Shown here one piece after another: positions 1 through 7,030 of a DNA stretch of 21,903 nucleotides. The position numbers and the translations under genes were made by a program. Below the pieces are notes generated by a model, which was not told the DNA's origin, made no database searches, and saw nothing but the letters and a program-made list of their open reading frames with translations. Each line of letters begins with the position of its first letter. Position 1 is the stretch's first letter. Origin of the DNA: CAG-791 sp963655255. Lineage in GTDB: Bacteria > Bacillota > Clostridia > Lachnospirales > Lachnospiraceae. The stretch is from assembly GCA_963655255.1 (NCBI GenBank), contig CAVKEB010000035.1, forward strand, positions 1 through 21,903, read 5' to 3'.

Positions 1-117
1 TGCCGCCAAGCGGCACTCTAAGCAGGAGAAGATGTCATCAGACATCTTCGAGTGCAGCGATTTTGCCGAATGCACTTTAAGACATTCCGATTGTAGCACG
101 GGCGCTCCGGGAAAGCC
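1..117. other. Structured non-coding sequence at left edge, possible repeat relative
   Basis: No gene is supported here; the short open frame across it has no recognisable protein character and no ribosome binding site. The stretch is rich in inverted repeats: TGCCGC/GCGGCA at 1-15, a perfect 9-bp stem GAAGATGTC/GACATCTTC with loop ATCA at 28-49, an outer stem GCACTC/GAGTGC (13-18 with 50-55), and an alternative stem AGTGCA/TGCACT (51-56 with 71-76). The block GATTTTGCCGAATGC at 58-73 resembles part of the repeat copies at 3008-3121 and 19936-20037. It is probably the 3' flank of a gene outside the window. Kinship to the repeat is tentative because the palindrome lies on the other side of the shared block. 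Confidence 0.35.
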
Positions 118-162
118 AAAAAGTCTCCCGCAGACGCATGACGCATCCGCGGGAGACTTTTT
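118..162. terminator. Bidirectional rho-independent terminator
   Basis: A near-perfect stem of about 14 bp is formed by AAAAAGTCTCCCGC (118-131) and GCGGGAGACTTTTT (149-162), with a 17-nt loop. The A-tract on one side and T-tract on the other make it work in both directions. It lies about 130 bp past the deoD stop codon and is the first convincing terminator met by the leftward transcript that includes mtnA-deoD. It may also end a rightward gene outside the window. The interval 163-290 shows nothing else I can support. Confidence 0.85.
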
Positions 163-290
163 CTTGTCCTCTGTGTTGATTTCTGAAAGCTCCGGTTCGT
201 TTCCGGTCTCTTATCTCTGACTGATCTGCCGTTTCGGACCGAAAATTCCGGTGCGCCGGAATCTCCGCGCGTCTTCCGCAGGAATCGGGA

Positions 291-1019
291 TCAGTCCGCG
301 AACTTCACGGCGGTATTCAGGGCGATCTCCATCATATCCGTGAAGCTGTCCTGTCTCTCCTTCGCGGAAAGCGCCACCGGCTTGAAGAGGTGGTCGGAAA
401 TGGACAGAATGGACAGCGCCTTCTTGTGATTTGCGCAGGCCGTCCAGTACAGTCCCGCCGTCTCCATCTCTACGCAGAGGTGACCGAAGTCGCGAAGCTT
501 CTCGTTGATGCCGGACTGCGGATAATAGAAGAAATCCGAGGTGTAGACCTTGCCGACCTTGTAGTTGCAGCCCTGCGCCTTCGCATTCTCCACAGCCTCC
601 GCCAGCATGTCATAATCAGCGCAGGCAGCCAGCTGTCCCGGGATTCCGTAGGCGTTGCCGTAATTGGAATTGGAGGATGCCGCCTCCGCGATGACGACGT
701 CCTTGGCATCGACACCCATATCCAGGCCGCCCGCAGAGCCGATGCGGATGATTGCCTCCACGCCGAACTGGCTGTACAGCTCCTGCGTATACAGTCCGAT
801 GGACGGAACGCCCATGCCGTGTCCCATGACGGAAATTCTCTTTCCCTGATAGGTGCCGGTGAAGCCCAGCATATTGCGGGTGTCATTGAAGCAGACGACA
901 TCCGTCATATATTTCTCCGCGACCGTTTTGGCGCGGAGCGGATCGCCCGGCATCAGAACAACCTTTGCGAGCTCATCCTTGACAACAATGCTTGCAGAAA
1001 TACTTTCCTTCGGTTCCAT
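291..1019 (-). CDS. deoD: Purine-nucleoside phosphorylase, DeoD type
   Basis: Catalyses reversible phosphorolysis of purine (deoxy)nucleosides to free base and (deoxy)ribose 1-phosphate in the cytoplasm. The 242 residues match the usual length of the hexameric DeoD class (about 235-240). Visible family features are the phosphate-binding MPGDPLRAK near residues 23-31, the RIGSAGG strand at 92-98, the nucleoside-binding VEMETAGLY at 183-191 and the SISDH segment with the catalytic-type Asp at about 209. The start is supported by AGGAGG about 9 nt upstream. It follows mtnA by 27 bp on the same strand and is the last gene before the terminator at 118-162, so the two are very probably co-transcribed. 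Pairing with MtnA raises the possibility that this enzyme also handles 5'-modified nucleosides; that is inference. Confidence 0.95.
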   Translation of the reverse strand: MEPKESISASIVVKDELAKVVLMPGDPLRAKTVAEKYMTDVVCFNDTRNMLGFTGTYQGKRISVMGHGMGVPSIGLYTQELYSQFGVEAIIRIGSAGGLDMGVDAKDVVIAEAASSNSNYGNAYGIPGQLAACADYDMLAEAVENAKAQGCNYKVGKVYTSDFFYYPQSGINEKLRDFGHLCVEMETAGLYWTACANHKKALSILSISDHLFKPVALSAKERQDSFTDMMEIALNTAVKFAD

Positions 1020-1046
1020 AAACTTCTTCCTCCTGTGCTGCAGTTT

Positions 1047-2114
1047 TTACCGGTTAAACAGCTTCTTCAGATTCTCCTTGAACGGCGGATATACAATGCC
1101 GCGCTCCGTCACGATACCGGTCAGAAGCTCATGATCCGTCACATCGAAGGACGGATTATAGCTCTTTACTTCCTTCAGGGCCATCGGCTCCGCGTACCAC
1201 ATTTCCTTGACCTCCGCCGGATCGCGCTGCTCGATGTGGATGTCGTCGCCGGTCGGCGTGTCGAAATCAATCGTGGAGGAAGGCCCGAGCGTATAGAACG
1301 GAATGCCGTAGTGCTTTGCCAGAATGGCGACGCCCGAGGTTCCGATCTTGTTGGCAAAATCGCCGTTTGCGGCAATGCGGTCGCAGCCGACAAAAACAGC
1401 GTTCACCCAGCCCTGCTTCATGACGATCGAAGCCATGTTGTCGCAGATCAGAGTGACATCGACGCCGGCCTTCTGCAGCTCGTAGGAGGTCAGCCGCGCG
1501 CCCTGCAGGAGCGGTCTTGTCTCATCCGAGAAAACATGCAGCTTCATGCCCTTCTCCGTTCCGTAATAAATCGGAGCGGTTGCCGTGCCGTAGCCGAGGC
1601 AGGCAAGATATCCCGCGTTGCAGTGAGTCAGGATTCCATCGCCGTCCTTGATGAGCGTCACGCCGTATTCCGCGATTTTCCGCGTCATTTCGGTGTTCTC
1701 TTCCTCGATCGCCTTCGCCTCTTTGCCAAGGAGCTTTACGATCTCCGAAACCGGCTTGCCGCTGTTATCCTCCACGAGCTTCACCTGACGCTTTAAGGCC
1801 CAGGACAGATTCACCGCCGTGGGGCGGGAGCTGTTGAGGTAATCCGCCTGCTTCCGGAACTTCTCCAGGAACTCCGGATAAGGAAGCTCTTCATAGCGCT
1901 GTGCCAGCACATACATCGCATATCCGGCAAAAATACCGATGGCCGGTGCCCCTCTGACCTGCAGAAGCTTGATGGCCTTCCATGCCACCTCTTCCTCATG
2001 AATCCGCAGATACTCCTCGTGGTTGGGAAGCTTCGTCTGATCCAGAATAATGACGTCCTTCTCATCGTCCGACAGCTTGATCACGTCGAGACGCTTTTCG
2101 TTCTCACTGCTCAT
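1047..2114 (-). CDS. mtnA: S-methyl-5-thioribose-1-phosphate isomerase (MtnA family)
   Basis: MtnA converts the aldose methylthioribose 1-phosphate into methylthioribulose 1-phosphate; some relatives act on 5-deoxyribose or ribose 1-phosphates. The 355 residues fit the family (about 340-360). Hallmarks present are RGAPAIG at 54-60, the THCNAG segment with the catalytic-type Cys165, ETRPLLQGARLT at 198-209, and GCDRIAANGD with the catalytic Asp245. The eIF2B-like fold is therefore intact. A Shine-Dalgarno-like AAAGGA lies about 10 nt before the ATG. The stop of the NlpC/P60 gene lies 42 bp upstream and deoD starts 27 bp downstream. No mtnK, mtnN or mtnB/C/D is in the window, so the source of the sugar 1-phosphate is probably phosphorolysis by the adjacent DeoD (inference). 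Confidence 0.93.
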   Translation of the reverse strand: MSSENEKRLDVIKLSDDEKDVIILDQTKLPNHEEYLRIHEEEVAWKAIKLLQVRGAPAIGIFAGYAMYVLAQRYEELPYPEFLEKFRKQADYLNSSRPTAVNLSWALKRQVKLVEDNSGKPVSEIVKLLGKEAKAIEEENTEMTRKIAEYGVTLIKDGDGILTHCNAGYLACLGYGTATAPIYYGTEKGMKLHVFSDETRPLLQGARLTSYELQKAGVDVTLICDNMASIVMKQGWVNAVFVGCDRIAANGDFANKIGTSGVAILAKHYGIPFYTLGPSSTIDFDTPTGDDIHIEQRDPAEVKEMWYAEPMALKEVKSYNPSFDVTDHELLTGIVTERGIVYPPFKENLKKLFNR

Positions 2115-2156
2115 TTCCGTACAATCCTTTCCGTAACATTTTCTTTTATTTTATGT

Positions 2157-2867
2157 TCAGCCGAGCACAGCGTCAATGATCTCCTTCGGCCCCATTTTCG
2201 AGAATCCGTCCGGATCCGTGAGCACACCGTGCTCCAGATCCCAGTGCATCAGGTTTCCCGTGCGGTAGTCGAGTGCACACTCTCTTGTCGCGTAAATGCT
2301 GTGGCATTTCGGAAAATACTTCGCCATCGCGTACTCCGCGACTTCATAGGACTGCGTCGTCTTCTCTTGCTTTCCGGGAAGCATGCTGCCGGAAATCTGA
2401 ACACCTGTGTTCGGACTGCTGTGTGTGAGAACCACGCTTCCGTCGCCGCACTGGCCGACGGCGATCCACACGTGTCCGTTCATGCTGACGATGTCGCCGG
2501 GCCGGTATTCCGTGATCTTATCATTCGGCACATAGGTCCCGAACCCGCGCTCCGCAAACGTTTTCGCCATCGAGGTGGAACTCATGACATAGCCCGGAAT
2601 CCCGGGCTTCGTCTCCAGCGTGTTGTACAGCGTCCAGCCGACGAACCCGGAGCAGTCCAGCCCATGCCCGAACTCGTAGCGGTGCTTGTCGTAGTCGTAC
2701 GTTCCCGCATTTTCGTCGAAGAACTTCTTCCACTCCGGGTTCAGTCCGATTCTCATGCCGTCTTCCCCGGCGCCGGTGTCTTCTTTGTTCCAGCCGCCGC
2801 CCCAGACATACAGGGTCTGCCCGCAAGGGCGGAACGCGTTTTCGAATAAGTTTCTCAATGTCGGCAT
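2157..2867 (-). CDS. NlpC/P60-family cysteine hydrolase, cytoplasmic
   Basis: A 236-residue protein with an NlpC/P60 (CHAP-like) papain fold. The sequence shows YVWGGGW at 20-26, the nucleophile motif LDCSGFVGW with Cys72, and GHVWIAVG with His132; the third polar residue should follow in the strand ending near THSSPN. Family members cleave peptide bonds in murein stem peptides, typically D-Glu to diaminopimelate. There is no signal peptide, membrane segment or SH3/LysM domain, so it probably acts in the cytoplasm on imported peptides. The start at 2867 is chosen because AGAGGAAAA lies about 4-10 nt upstream; the open frame extends 25 codons further upstream without such a site. It sits between the C26 peptidase and mtnA on the same strand. 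Exact substrate unknown. Confidence 0.8.
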   Translation of the reverse strand: MPTLRNLFENAFRPCGQTLYVWGGGWNKEDTGAGEDGMRIGLNPEWKKFFDENAGTYDYDKHRYEFGHGLDCSGFVGWTLYNTLETKPGIPGYVMSSTSMAKTFAERGFGTYVPNDKITEYRPGDIVSMNGHVWIAVGQCGDGSVVLTHSSPNTGVQISGSMLPGKQEKTTQSYEVAEYAMAKYFPKCHSIYATRECALDYRTGNLMHWDLEHGVLTDPDGFSKMGPKEIIDAVLG

Positions 2868-3004
2868 CTCATTTTCCTCTTTTCTCTGTCCGGCCCTGCA
2901 GCGTTGCGTGCTCTTCCGGTTCGGGTCAACGCCGTGCAGCATCCGGATTGTGCGAAAGCAAACCTGCGGTCTGCAGGTCTGCCTCCGGGCACTGCAATAC
3001 GAAT

Positions 3005-3778
3005 TTATTTATACCTCACTGAGGCAAAATCCGCGAAGGCGGTTTTGCCGAATGTGGCAGCCGGTGCGTCAGCACCGATGCAGCTGTTTGAAGGTGACAT
3101 ATCGATGTCACTTTCAAACTTTCTCTTCCGGATCTGCTCTGCAAAATAGGCAAACAGCGGCGCGCCGTCCGCAACGCCCTCCTTGGCCGTCTCCCAGCAG
3201 TTCTTCTCCGGATGCCACTGTGAGGCGTAGATCGGCAGCGTCTCATGCGCGAGGAACTCGATTACTCCGTCGTCGCTTCTCTGCAGGACCTGAAGGCCAT
3301 CGCCCACCTTTCCGACTGCCTGATGATGATAGCTGTTCGTCACCACATGTTCCCCGTAGAGCTTTGCCAGAAAGGTTCCCGGCACAATCTCTGTCTCGTG
3401 ATACTCCCCGGTCCCGAGTCCGGAGTGATAGGTGTGATGCTCTCTCTTCCCGTCCGGGAGGTCCTGAATCAGATCGCCGCCGAAGCAGACGTTGATGATC
3501 TGAGCTCCCTTGCAGATGCCGAGAATTGGCTTTCCAGCCTCTGCGAATTCGCGGCACAGGGTCAGCTGCGTCACATCCAGGTCATGATCCACGTCCCTCG
3601 TTCCGTTCATCTCCTGATGGAAAAACACCGGATCGATGTCATCCCCGCCCGGAAGGATCAGCGCATCGTATCCGCTGATGTCTTCCGGAATTTCACGGGT
3701 ATTGACGCATTCCGCATCGAAATGAGACATTGCCTTCACGTAGTTGGGCGTATCCAGATTGGCGATCAGAATTTTCAT
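3005..3778 (-). CDS. Class I glutamine amidotransferase-like peptidase C26 (gamma-glutamyl hydrolase type) with repeat-derived tail
   Basis: A 257-residue PuuD-like protein expected to hydrolyse gamma-glutamyl bonds. The triad is intact: GICKGAQ with nucleophile Cys89, and SQWHPEK with His189 and Glu191. LPGGDDIDP at 42-50 forms the typical oxyanion region. The start at 3778 is fixed by GGGGAGG about 7 nt upstream; frame continues upstream but without homology. The family normally ends near residue 220, at PLFAYFAEQIRKRK. Residues 221-257 are encoded by the repeat copy at 3008-3121, so the repeat has been read into the gene as an in-frame tail. It follows oppF by 106 bp containing a hairpin, and is followed by the NlpC/P60 gene, fitting a role in breakdown of imported gamma-glutamyl peptides (inference). 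Confidence 0.85.
   Translation of the reverse strand: MKILIANLDTPNYVKAMSHFDAECVNTREIPEDISGYDALILPGGDDIDPVFFHQEMNGTRDVDHDLDVTQLTLCREFAEAGKPILGICKGAQIINVCFGGDLIQDLPDGKREHHTYHSGLGTGEYHETEIVPGTFLAKLYGEHVVTNSYHHQAVGKVGDGLQVLQRSDDGVIEFLAHETLPIYASQWHPEKNCWETAKEGVADGAPLFAYFAEQIRKRKFESDIDMSPSNSCIGADAPAATFGKTAFADFASVRYK
3008..3121 (-). repeat. Palindrome-rich repeat, copy A
   Basis: This block closely matches copy B at 19936-20037 except for a 12-nt insertion and scattered substitutions. It holds two hairpins: GGCAAAATCCGC/GCGGTTTTGCC (3023-3049, one bulged base) and a 15-bp stem GTTTGAAGGTGACAT/ATGTCACTTTCAAAC with loop ATCG (3086-3119). It overlaps the 3' end of the C26 peptidase gene and supplies its last codons. 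In both copies the orientation relative to the upstream leftward gene is the same. No transposase or target-site duplication could be recognised. Confidence 0.85.
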
Positions 3779-3809
3779 CGTTATACCTCCCCTTTCCTGT
3801 AAAATCAGC

Positions 3810-3870
3810 GCTGCAGGCAGAATCCGCGAAAAGATCCCGCCTGCAGCTCTTCCTTGGGCCAACGGCCAAA
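3810..3870 (-). other. Intergenic hairpins between oppF and the C26 peptidase gene
   Basis: GCTGCAGGC (3810-3818) pairs with GCCTGCAGC (3839-3847), 9 perfect bp with a 20-nt loop; a second small inverted repeat TTGGGCC/GGCCAA lies at 3854-3869. There is no T-tract on the leftward strand, so this is not a standard terminator; it may slow or process the transcript between oppF and the peptidase gene. The loop contains AGAATCCGCGAAAAG, which resembles the first hairpin of the repeat copies A and B (CAAAATCCGCGAAAG), so it may be a diverged or partial relative. Confidence 0.5.
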
Positions 3871-3884
3871 CTGATGATTCCGAT

Positions 3885-4823
3885 TTACTTTTCCAGCTCT
3901 TTCCGGTAGCCCTCCAGCTCCTTCTGGTTGCCCAGAATGAAGTGCCCCGGCAGGATCTCGGTCCAGACCGGTTTGTCCACCGAATAATCGTGCATGGACG
4001 CATCGTACACGATCAGCTTCTTGTGCTTCTCCAACTCCGGATCGGGCTGCGGAATCGCAGACAGAAGCGCCTTGGTGTACGGATGCAGCGGATGGCGGAA
4101 CAGCTTCTCCGACTCCGACAGCTCCACGATTTTACCCTTATGAATGACGGCGATGCGGTCACAGATGAACCGCACAACCGACAGATCGTGCGCGATGAAA
4201 AGATAGGTCAGGCCTCTTTCCTTCTGCAGTCTCGACATCAGGTTCAGCACCTGCGCGCGGATGGAAACATCCAGCGCCGAGATCGGCTCGTCCGCCACGA
4301 TAAACTTCGGATCCATGACAAGGGCTCTGGCGATTCCGATTCGCTGTCTCTGGCCGCCCGAGAACTCGTGCGGGAAACGGCTTGCGAACTCCGGGAGAAG
4401 CCCGACGTCGCGAAGCGCCTGATCCACCTTCGCCTGTCTCTCCTCCTCGCTCAGATGATGGCCGGGGGAATACAATCCCTCTGCCACAATGTATCCGACC
4501 TTCGCACGCTCGTTCAAAGAGCTCATCGGATCCTGAAAAATCATCTGGATGTCTCTTGTGACCTGATGATCCTCTTCCTTCGAGAGCTTTCCGGAAATCC
4601 GCTTTCCGTCAAAACGAATCTCGCCCTCCGTCACCGGATTGATGCGGATGATGGAGCGGCCGATGGTTGTCTTGCCGGATCCCGACTCGCCGACCAGTCC
4701 GAAGGTCTCTCCCTCATAAATATCAAAGCTGACATCGTCCACCGCGGTAAAGGGGTGGCGCCTGGACCCGAACTGGACCTTGATGTGCTCCACTTCTACC
4801 AGCTTCTTCCTCTCACTGCTCAT
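3885..4823 (-). CDS. oppF: Oligopeptide ABC transporter ATPase, OppF-like
   Basis: One of two cytoplasmic ATPases powering the peptide importer. In 312 residues it shows Walker A GESGSGKTT (45-53), signature FSGGQRQR (154-161), Walker B FIVADEP with the catalytic Glu (about 174-180), and an H-loop in FIAHD. The start at 4823 overlaps the end of oppD by 11 nt and has AAAGGAG about 10 nt upstream; the longer upstream frame lies inside oppD and is rejected. The C-terminal part after LLSAIPQPDPE is short and lacks the cysteine cluster seen in many OppF/DppF proteins, ending in a Lys/Glu-rich helix. It is the last of the contiguous oppBCDF genes. Confidence 0.93.
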   Translation of the reverse strand: MSSERKKLVEVEHIKVQFGSRRHPFTAVDDVSFDIYEGETFGLVGESGSGKTTIGRSIIRINPVTEGEIRFDGKRISGKLSKEEDHQVTRDIQMIFQDPMSSLNERAKVGYIVAEGLYSPGHHLSEEERQAKVDQALRDVGLLPEFASRFPHEFSGGQRQRIGIARALVMDPKFIVADEPISALDVSIRAQVLNLMSRLQKERGLTYLFIAHDLSVVRFICDRIAVIHKGKIVELSESEKLFRHPLHPYTKALLSAIPQPDPELEKHKKLIVYDASMHDYSVDKPVWTEILPGHFILGNQKELEGYRKELEK

Positions 4824-5982
4824 CTGCGGACGCTCCTTTCTGATCCGAAGCGGAGGTCTCTCCCTCCGGATTCTCCTTTTCTTCCGTGCCCGCCACCGGG
4901 ATTCCCTTTGCCGGTGCCTCAATTCCAAGAGCCCTGCCCTTCTCCTGCAGAACACGGATATGTTCCGGAGGATCAATCTTCGGAGCTCTCGGATCCAGAA
5001 GCCAGGTTCTCGCCATGTGGGTCGGCGTCACCTGGAACATCGGAGGACGCTTGACGAAATCAATCTTCAGAGGGTGAGGATTTCGCGCCGCAAAGGCATC
5101 TCCGTGCACCTCCTTGAACAGGTTCGGAGGCGTTCCAACGATGGTGTACAGATCCTGTCCTTTCACGCCCAGCTGCGGAAGGCTCGACAAAAGCGCCCAG
5201 GTATACGGATGTCTCGGGTCATAGAAAACCTCATTGCAGCTTCCGATTTCGACGAAGTCGCCGGCGTACATGACCGCAATGCGGTCCGCCACATTCGCCA
5301 CCACGCCGAGGTCATGGGTGATGTAAATGGTGGTCAGATCGTACTTGGCCTTCATGTCCTTCAGAATCCCGAGAATCTGCGCCTGAATCGTCACATCCAG
5401 CGCCGTCGTCGGCTCATCGCAGATCAGAATTTCCGGCCTGCAGGCAACGGCAATGGCGATGACCACTCTCTGGCGCATGCCGCCCGAGAACTCATGCGGA
5501 TACTGCTTGTAGCGGCGCTCCGGCTCACTGATTCCGACATCCGTCAGAAGCTCGTAAACGGCCTTCTTCGCCTCTTCTCCGTGCAGGTTCTGGTGAAGCT
5601 CCACGGCCTCCTGAATCTGATAGCCGATGGTCTTCAGGGGATTCAGCGACGTCATCGGATCCTGCATGACCATGGCAATCTTCTTGCCGCGGATCTGCCG
5701 CCAGTCCTCATTCGTATGGAGTCTCGTCAGGTCCCAGCCGTCGTATTTGATGCTGCCCCCGGTGATCCTTCCGTTGGCGGCATTCAGGCCCATCAGCGTG
5801 GACACGAACACCGATTTTCCGGAACCGGACTCTCCAACGATCGCGAGGCTCTCTCCTTTATAGACATCCAGAGAGATCCCGCGCAGGGCGTGCAGCACCT
5901 GACCGCGAAGGGTGAATTTGAAATCGAGATCCTTGACCGAAAGAAGGACTTCTCTGTTCTGCGAAACGCTTGCTTCACTCAT
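4813..5982 (-). CDS. oppD: Oligopeptide ABC transporter ATPase, OppD-like
   Basis: Partner ATPase of OppF, 389 residues. Visible motifs are Walker A GESGSGKS (50-57), Q-loop MVMQDPM (104-110), signature FSGGMRQR (165-172), Walker B ILICDEP (185-191) and the H-loop ITHDLG (about 221-226). The oligopeptide/dipeptide C-terminal domain starts at LLSSLPQLG. In many OppD proteins this domain has a GCPFxPRC cysteine motif; here the aligned stretch is GDAFAARNP (294-302), so the cysteines are absent, and a THMARTWLLDPRAP segment (321-334) follows. The last 30 or so residues are acidic and low complexity. The start has AAGGAGGG about 7 nt upstream; oppC ends 16 bp upstream. Confidence 0.95.
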   Translation of the reverse strand: MSEASVSQNREVLLSVKDLDFKFTLRGQVLHALRGISLDVYKGESLAIVGESGSGKSVFVSTLMGLNAANGRITGGSIKYDGWDLTRLHTNEDWRQIRGKKIAMVMQDPMTSLNPLKTIGYQIQEAVELHQNLHGEEAKKAVYELLTDVGISEPERRYKQYPHEFSGGMRQRVVIAIAVACRPEILICDEPTTALDVTIQAQILGILKDMKAKYDLTTIYITHDLGVVANVADRIAVMYAGDFVEIGSCNEVFYDPRHPYTWALLSSLPQLGVKGQDLYTIVGTPPNLFKEVHGDAFAARNPHPLKIDFVKRPPMFQVTPTHMARTWLLDPRAPKIDPPEHIRVLQEKGRALGIEAPAKGIPVAGTEEKENPEGETSASDQKGASADEQ

Positions 5983-5998
5983 CTTCGTCCCTCCTTCC

Positions 5999-7030
5999 TT
6001 AGTTCATGTGATTCTTCGGATCCGCCGCATCGGCAAATGCGTTTCCGACGATGTACAGCGAAATCGTGATCACTGCCAGAATGGCGGTCGGGAACAGCAG
6101 CTGATAGCGGAGCTCCGGCTGGCTCATCAGAAGACGTCCTGCCTGCACCAGATTTCCCAGAGACGGGATATCGGTCGGAAGACCGATGCCGATGTAGGTG
6201 ACGAATACTTCATTTCCGATCGCGGCAGGAATGGCCAGCGAGATGCGCAGCGCGATGACCGATACCAGATACGGAAGAAGGTTTCTCGTGACGATTCTTC
6301 CAGTCGTGGTGCCGAGGCAGCGCGATGCCAGGTTGTAATCCCGGTCACGGATGATGACGACCATGTTCCGGATGAAGCGGGCCATGGAGAGCCACCCCGT
6401 CAGACACAGGGCGAAAATAATGGTGCCCACGCCGGGATTCATGATATAGGAAATCAGAATCAGCACCAGCGTCTGCGGGACATTGTCGAAAATGTTGTAG
6501 AGCTCCGTAAAAAACGTGTCGAGCTTGCGGACATACCCCCACAAAAGGCCGATCAGCGTGCCGAAGCACGCCTCGAAGGCCGCAACGGCGAAGCCGATGC
6601 CAAGGGAGGTTCTGGTTCCCGCCCAGGTTCTCGCCCAGAGATCCTGGCCGATGGAGTTGGTGCCAAACCAGAATTCCGAGTTCGGCTGCTGATTGATGAT
6701 CTGAATGCCGGTTTCCGGGTCGTTGTAGATGGTCTTCGCGCTCTTCTGATTCGGCAGAAGAGGCTGAATGAAGGTAAAGGCCAGAACCGAAATGATGACA
6801 ATCAGAAAAAATACGGCCACCTTGTTCTTGAAGAACGCGCGCAGCGTCGCCTTCCAGTAGGAATAATTGGAGTAGCCGCCCCGCTCTGCGCTGGCGGCAT
6901 CGGTCTGCGCCTCCTCGAACAGTTCCTCCTCCCGGAGATTCTTATAGGCTTCATAGGGGGTGAGCCGTCTGCTCAGATCGCTGGTAATGGCATTCTCCAG
7001 CTGTTTTTCTTTCTCACCGCGAAAGGTCAT
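5999..7030 (-). CDS. oppC: Oligopeptide ABC transporter permease, OppC-like
   Basis: Membrane permease of the peptide importer, 343 residues. It has a long cytoplasmic N-terminus (about 95 residues with acidic LREEELFEEAQTD), a first membrane helix KVAVFFLIVIISVLAFTF, a periplasm-facing loop with FGTNSIGQDLWART typical of OppC/DppC, and five further membrane segments. The ATPase-contacting EAA-type loop lies at YNLASRCLGTTTGRIVTRNL. The ATG overlaps the oppB stop by 4 nt (ATGA), with AGGAGGG upstream inside the end of oppB, which indicates translational coupling. The N-terminal extension of about 60 residues is longer than in E. coli OppC but is commonly seen in Clostridia. Confidence 0.95.
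   Translation of the reverse strand: MTFRGEKEKQLENAITSDLSRRLTPYEAYKNLREEELFEEAQTDAASAERGGYSNYSYWKATLRAFFKNKVAVFFLIVIISVLAFTFIQPLLPNQKSAKTIYNDPETGIQIINQQPNSEFWFGTNSIGQDLWARTWAGTRTSLGIGFAVAAFEACFGTLIGLLWGYVRKLDTFFTELYNIFDNVPQTLVLILISYIMNPGVGTIIFALCLTGWLSMARFIRNMVVIIRDRDYNLASRCLGTTTGRIVTRNLLPYLVSVIALRISLAIPAAIGNEVFVTYIGIGLPTDIPSLGNLVQAGRLLMSQPELRYQLLFPTAILAVITISLYIVGNAFADAADPKNHMN

Noticed and set aside
390..1796. Long open frames on the plus strand opposite deoD/mtnA, and similar ones opposite the opp and GH3 genes
   Set aside because: They are antisense shadows of well-recognised genes, Arg/His/Leu-rich with no family features.
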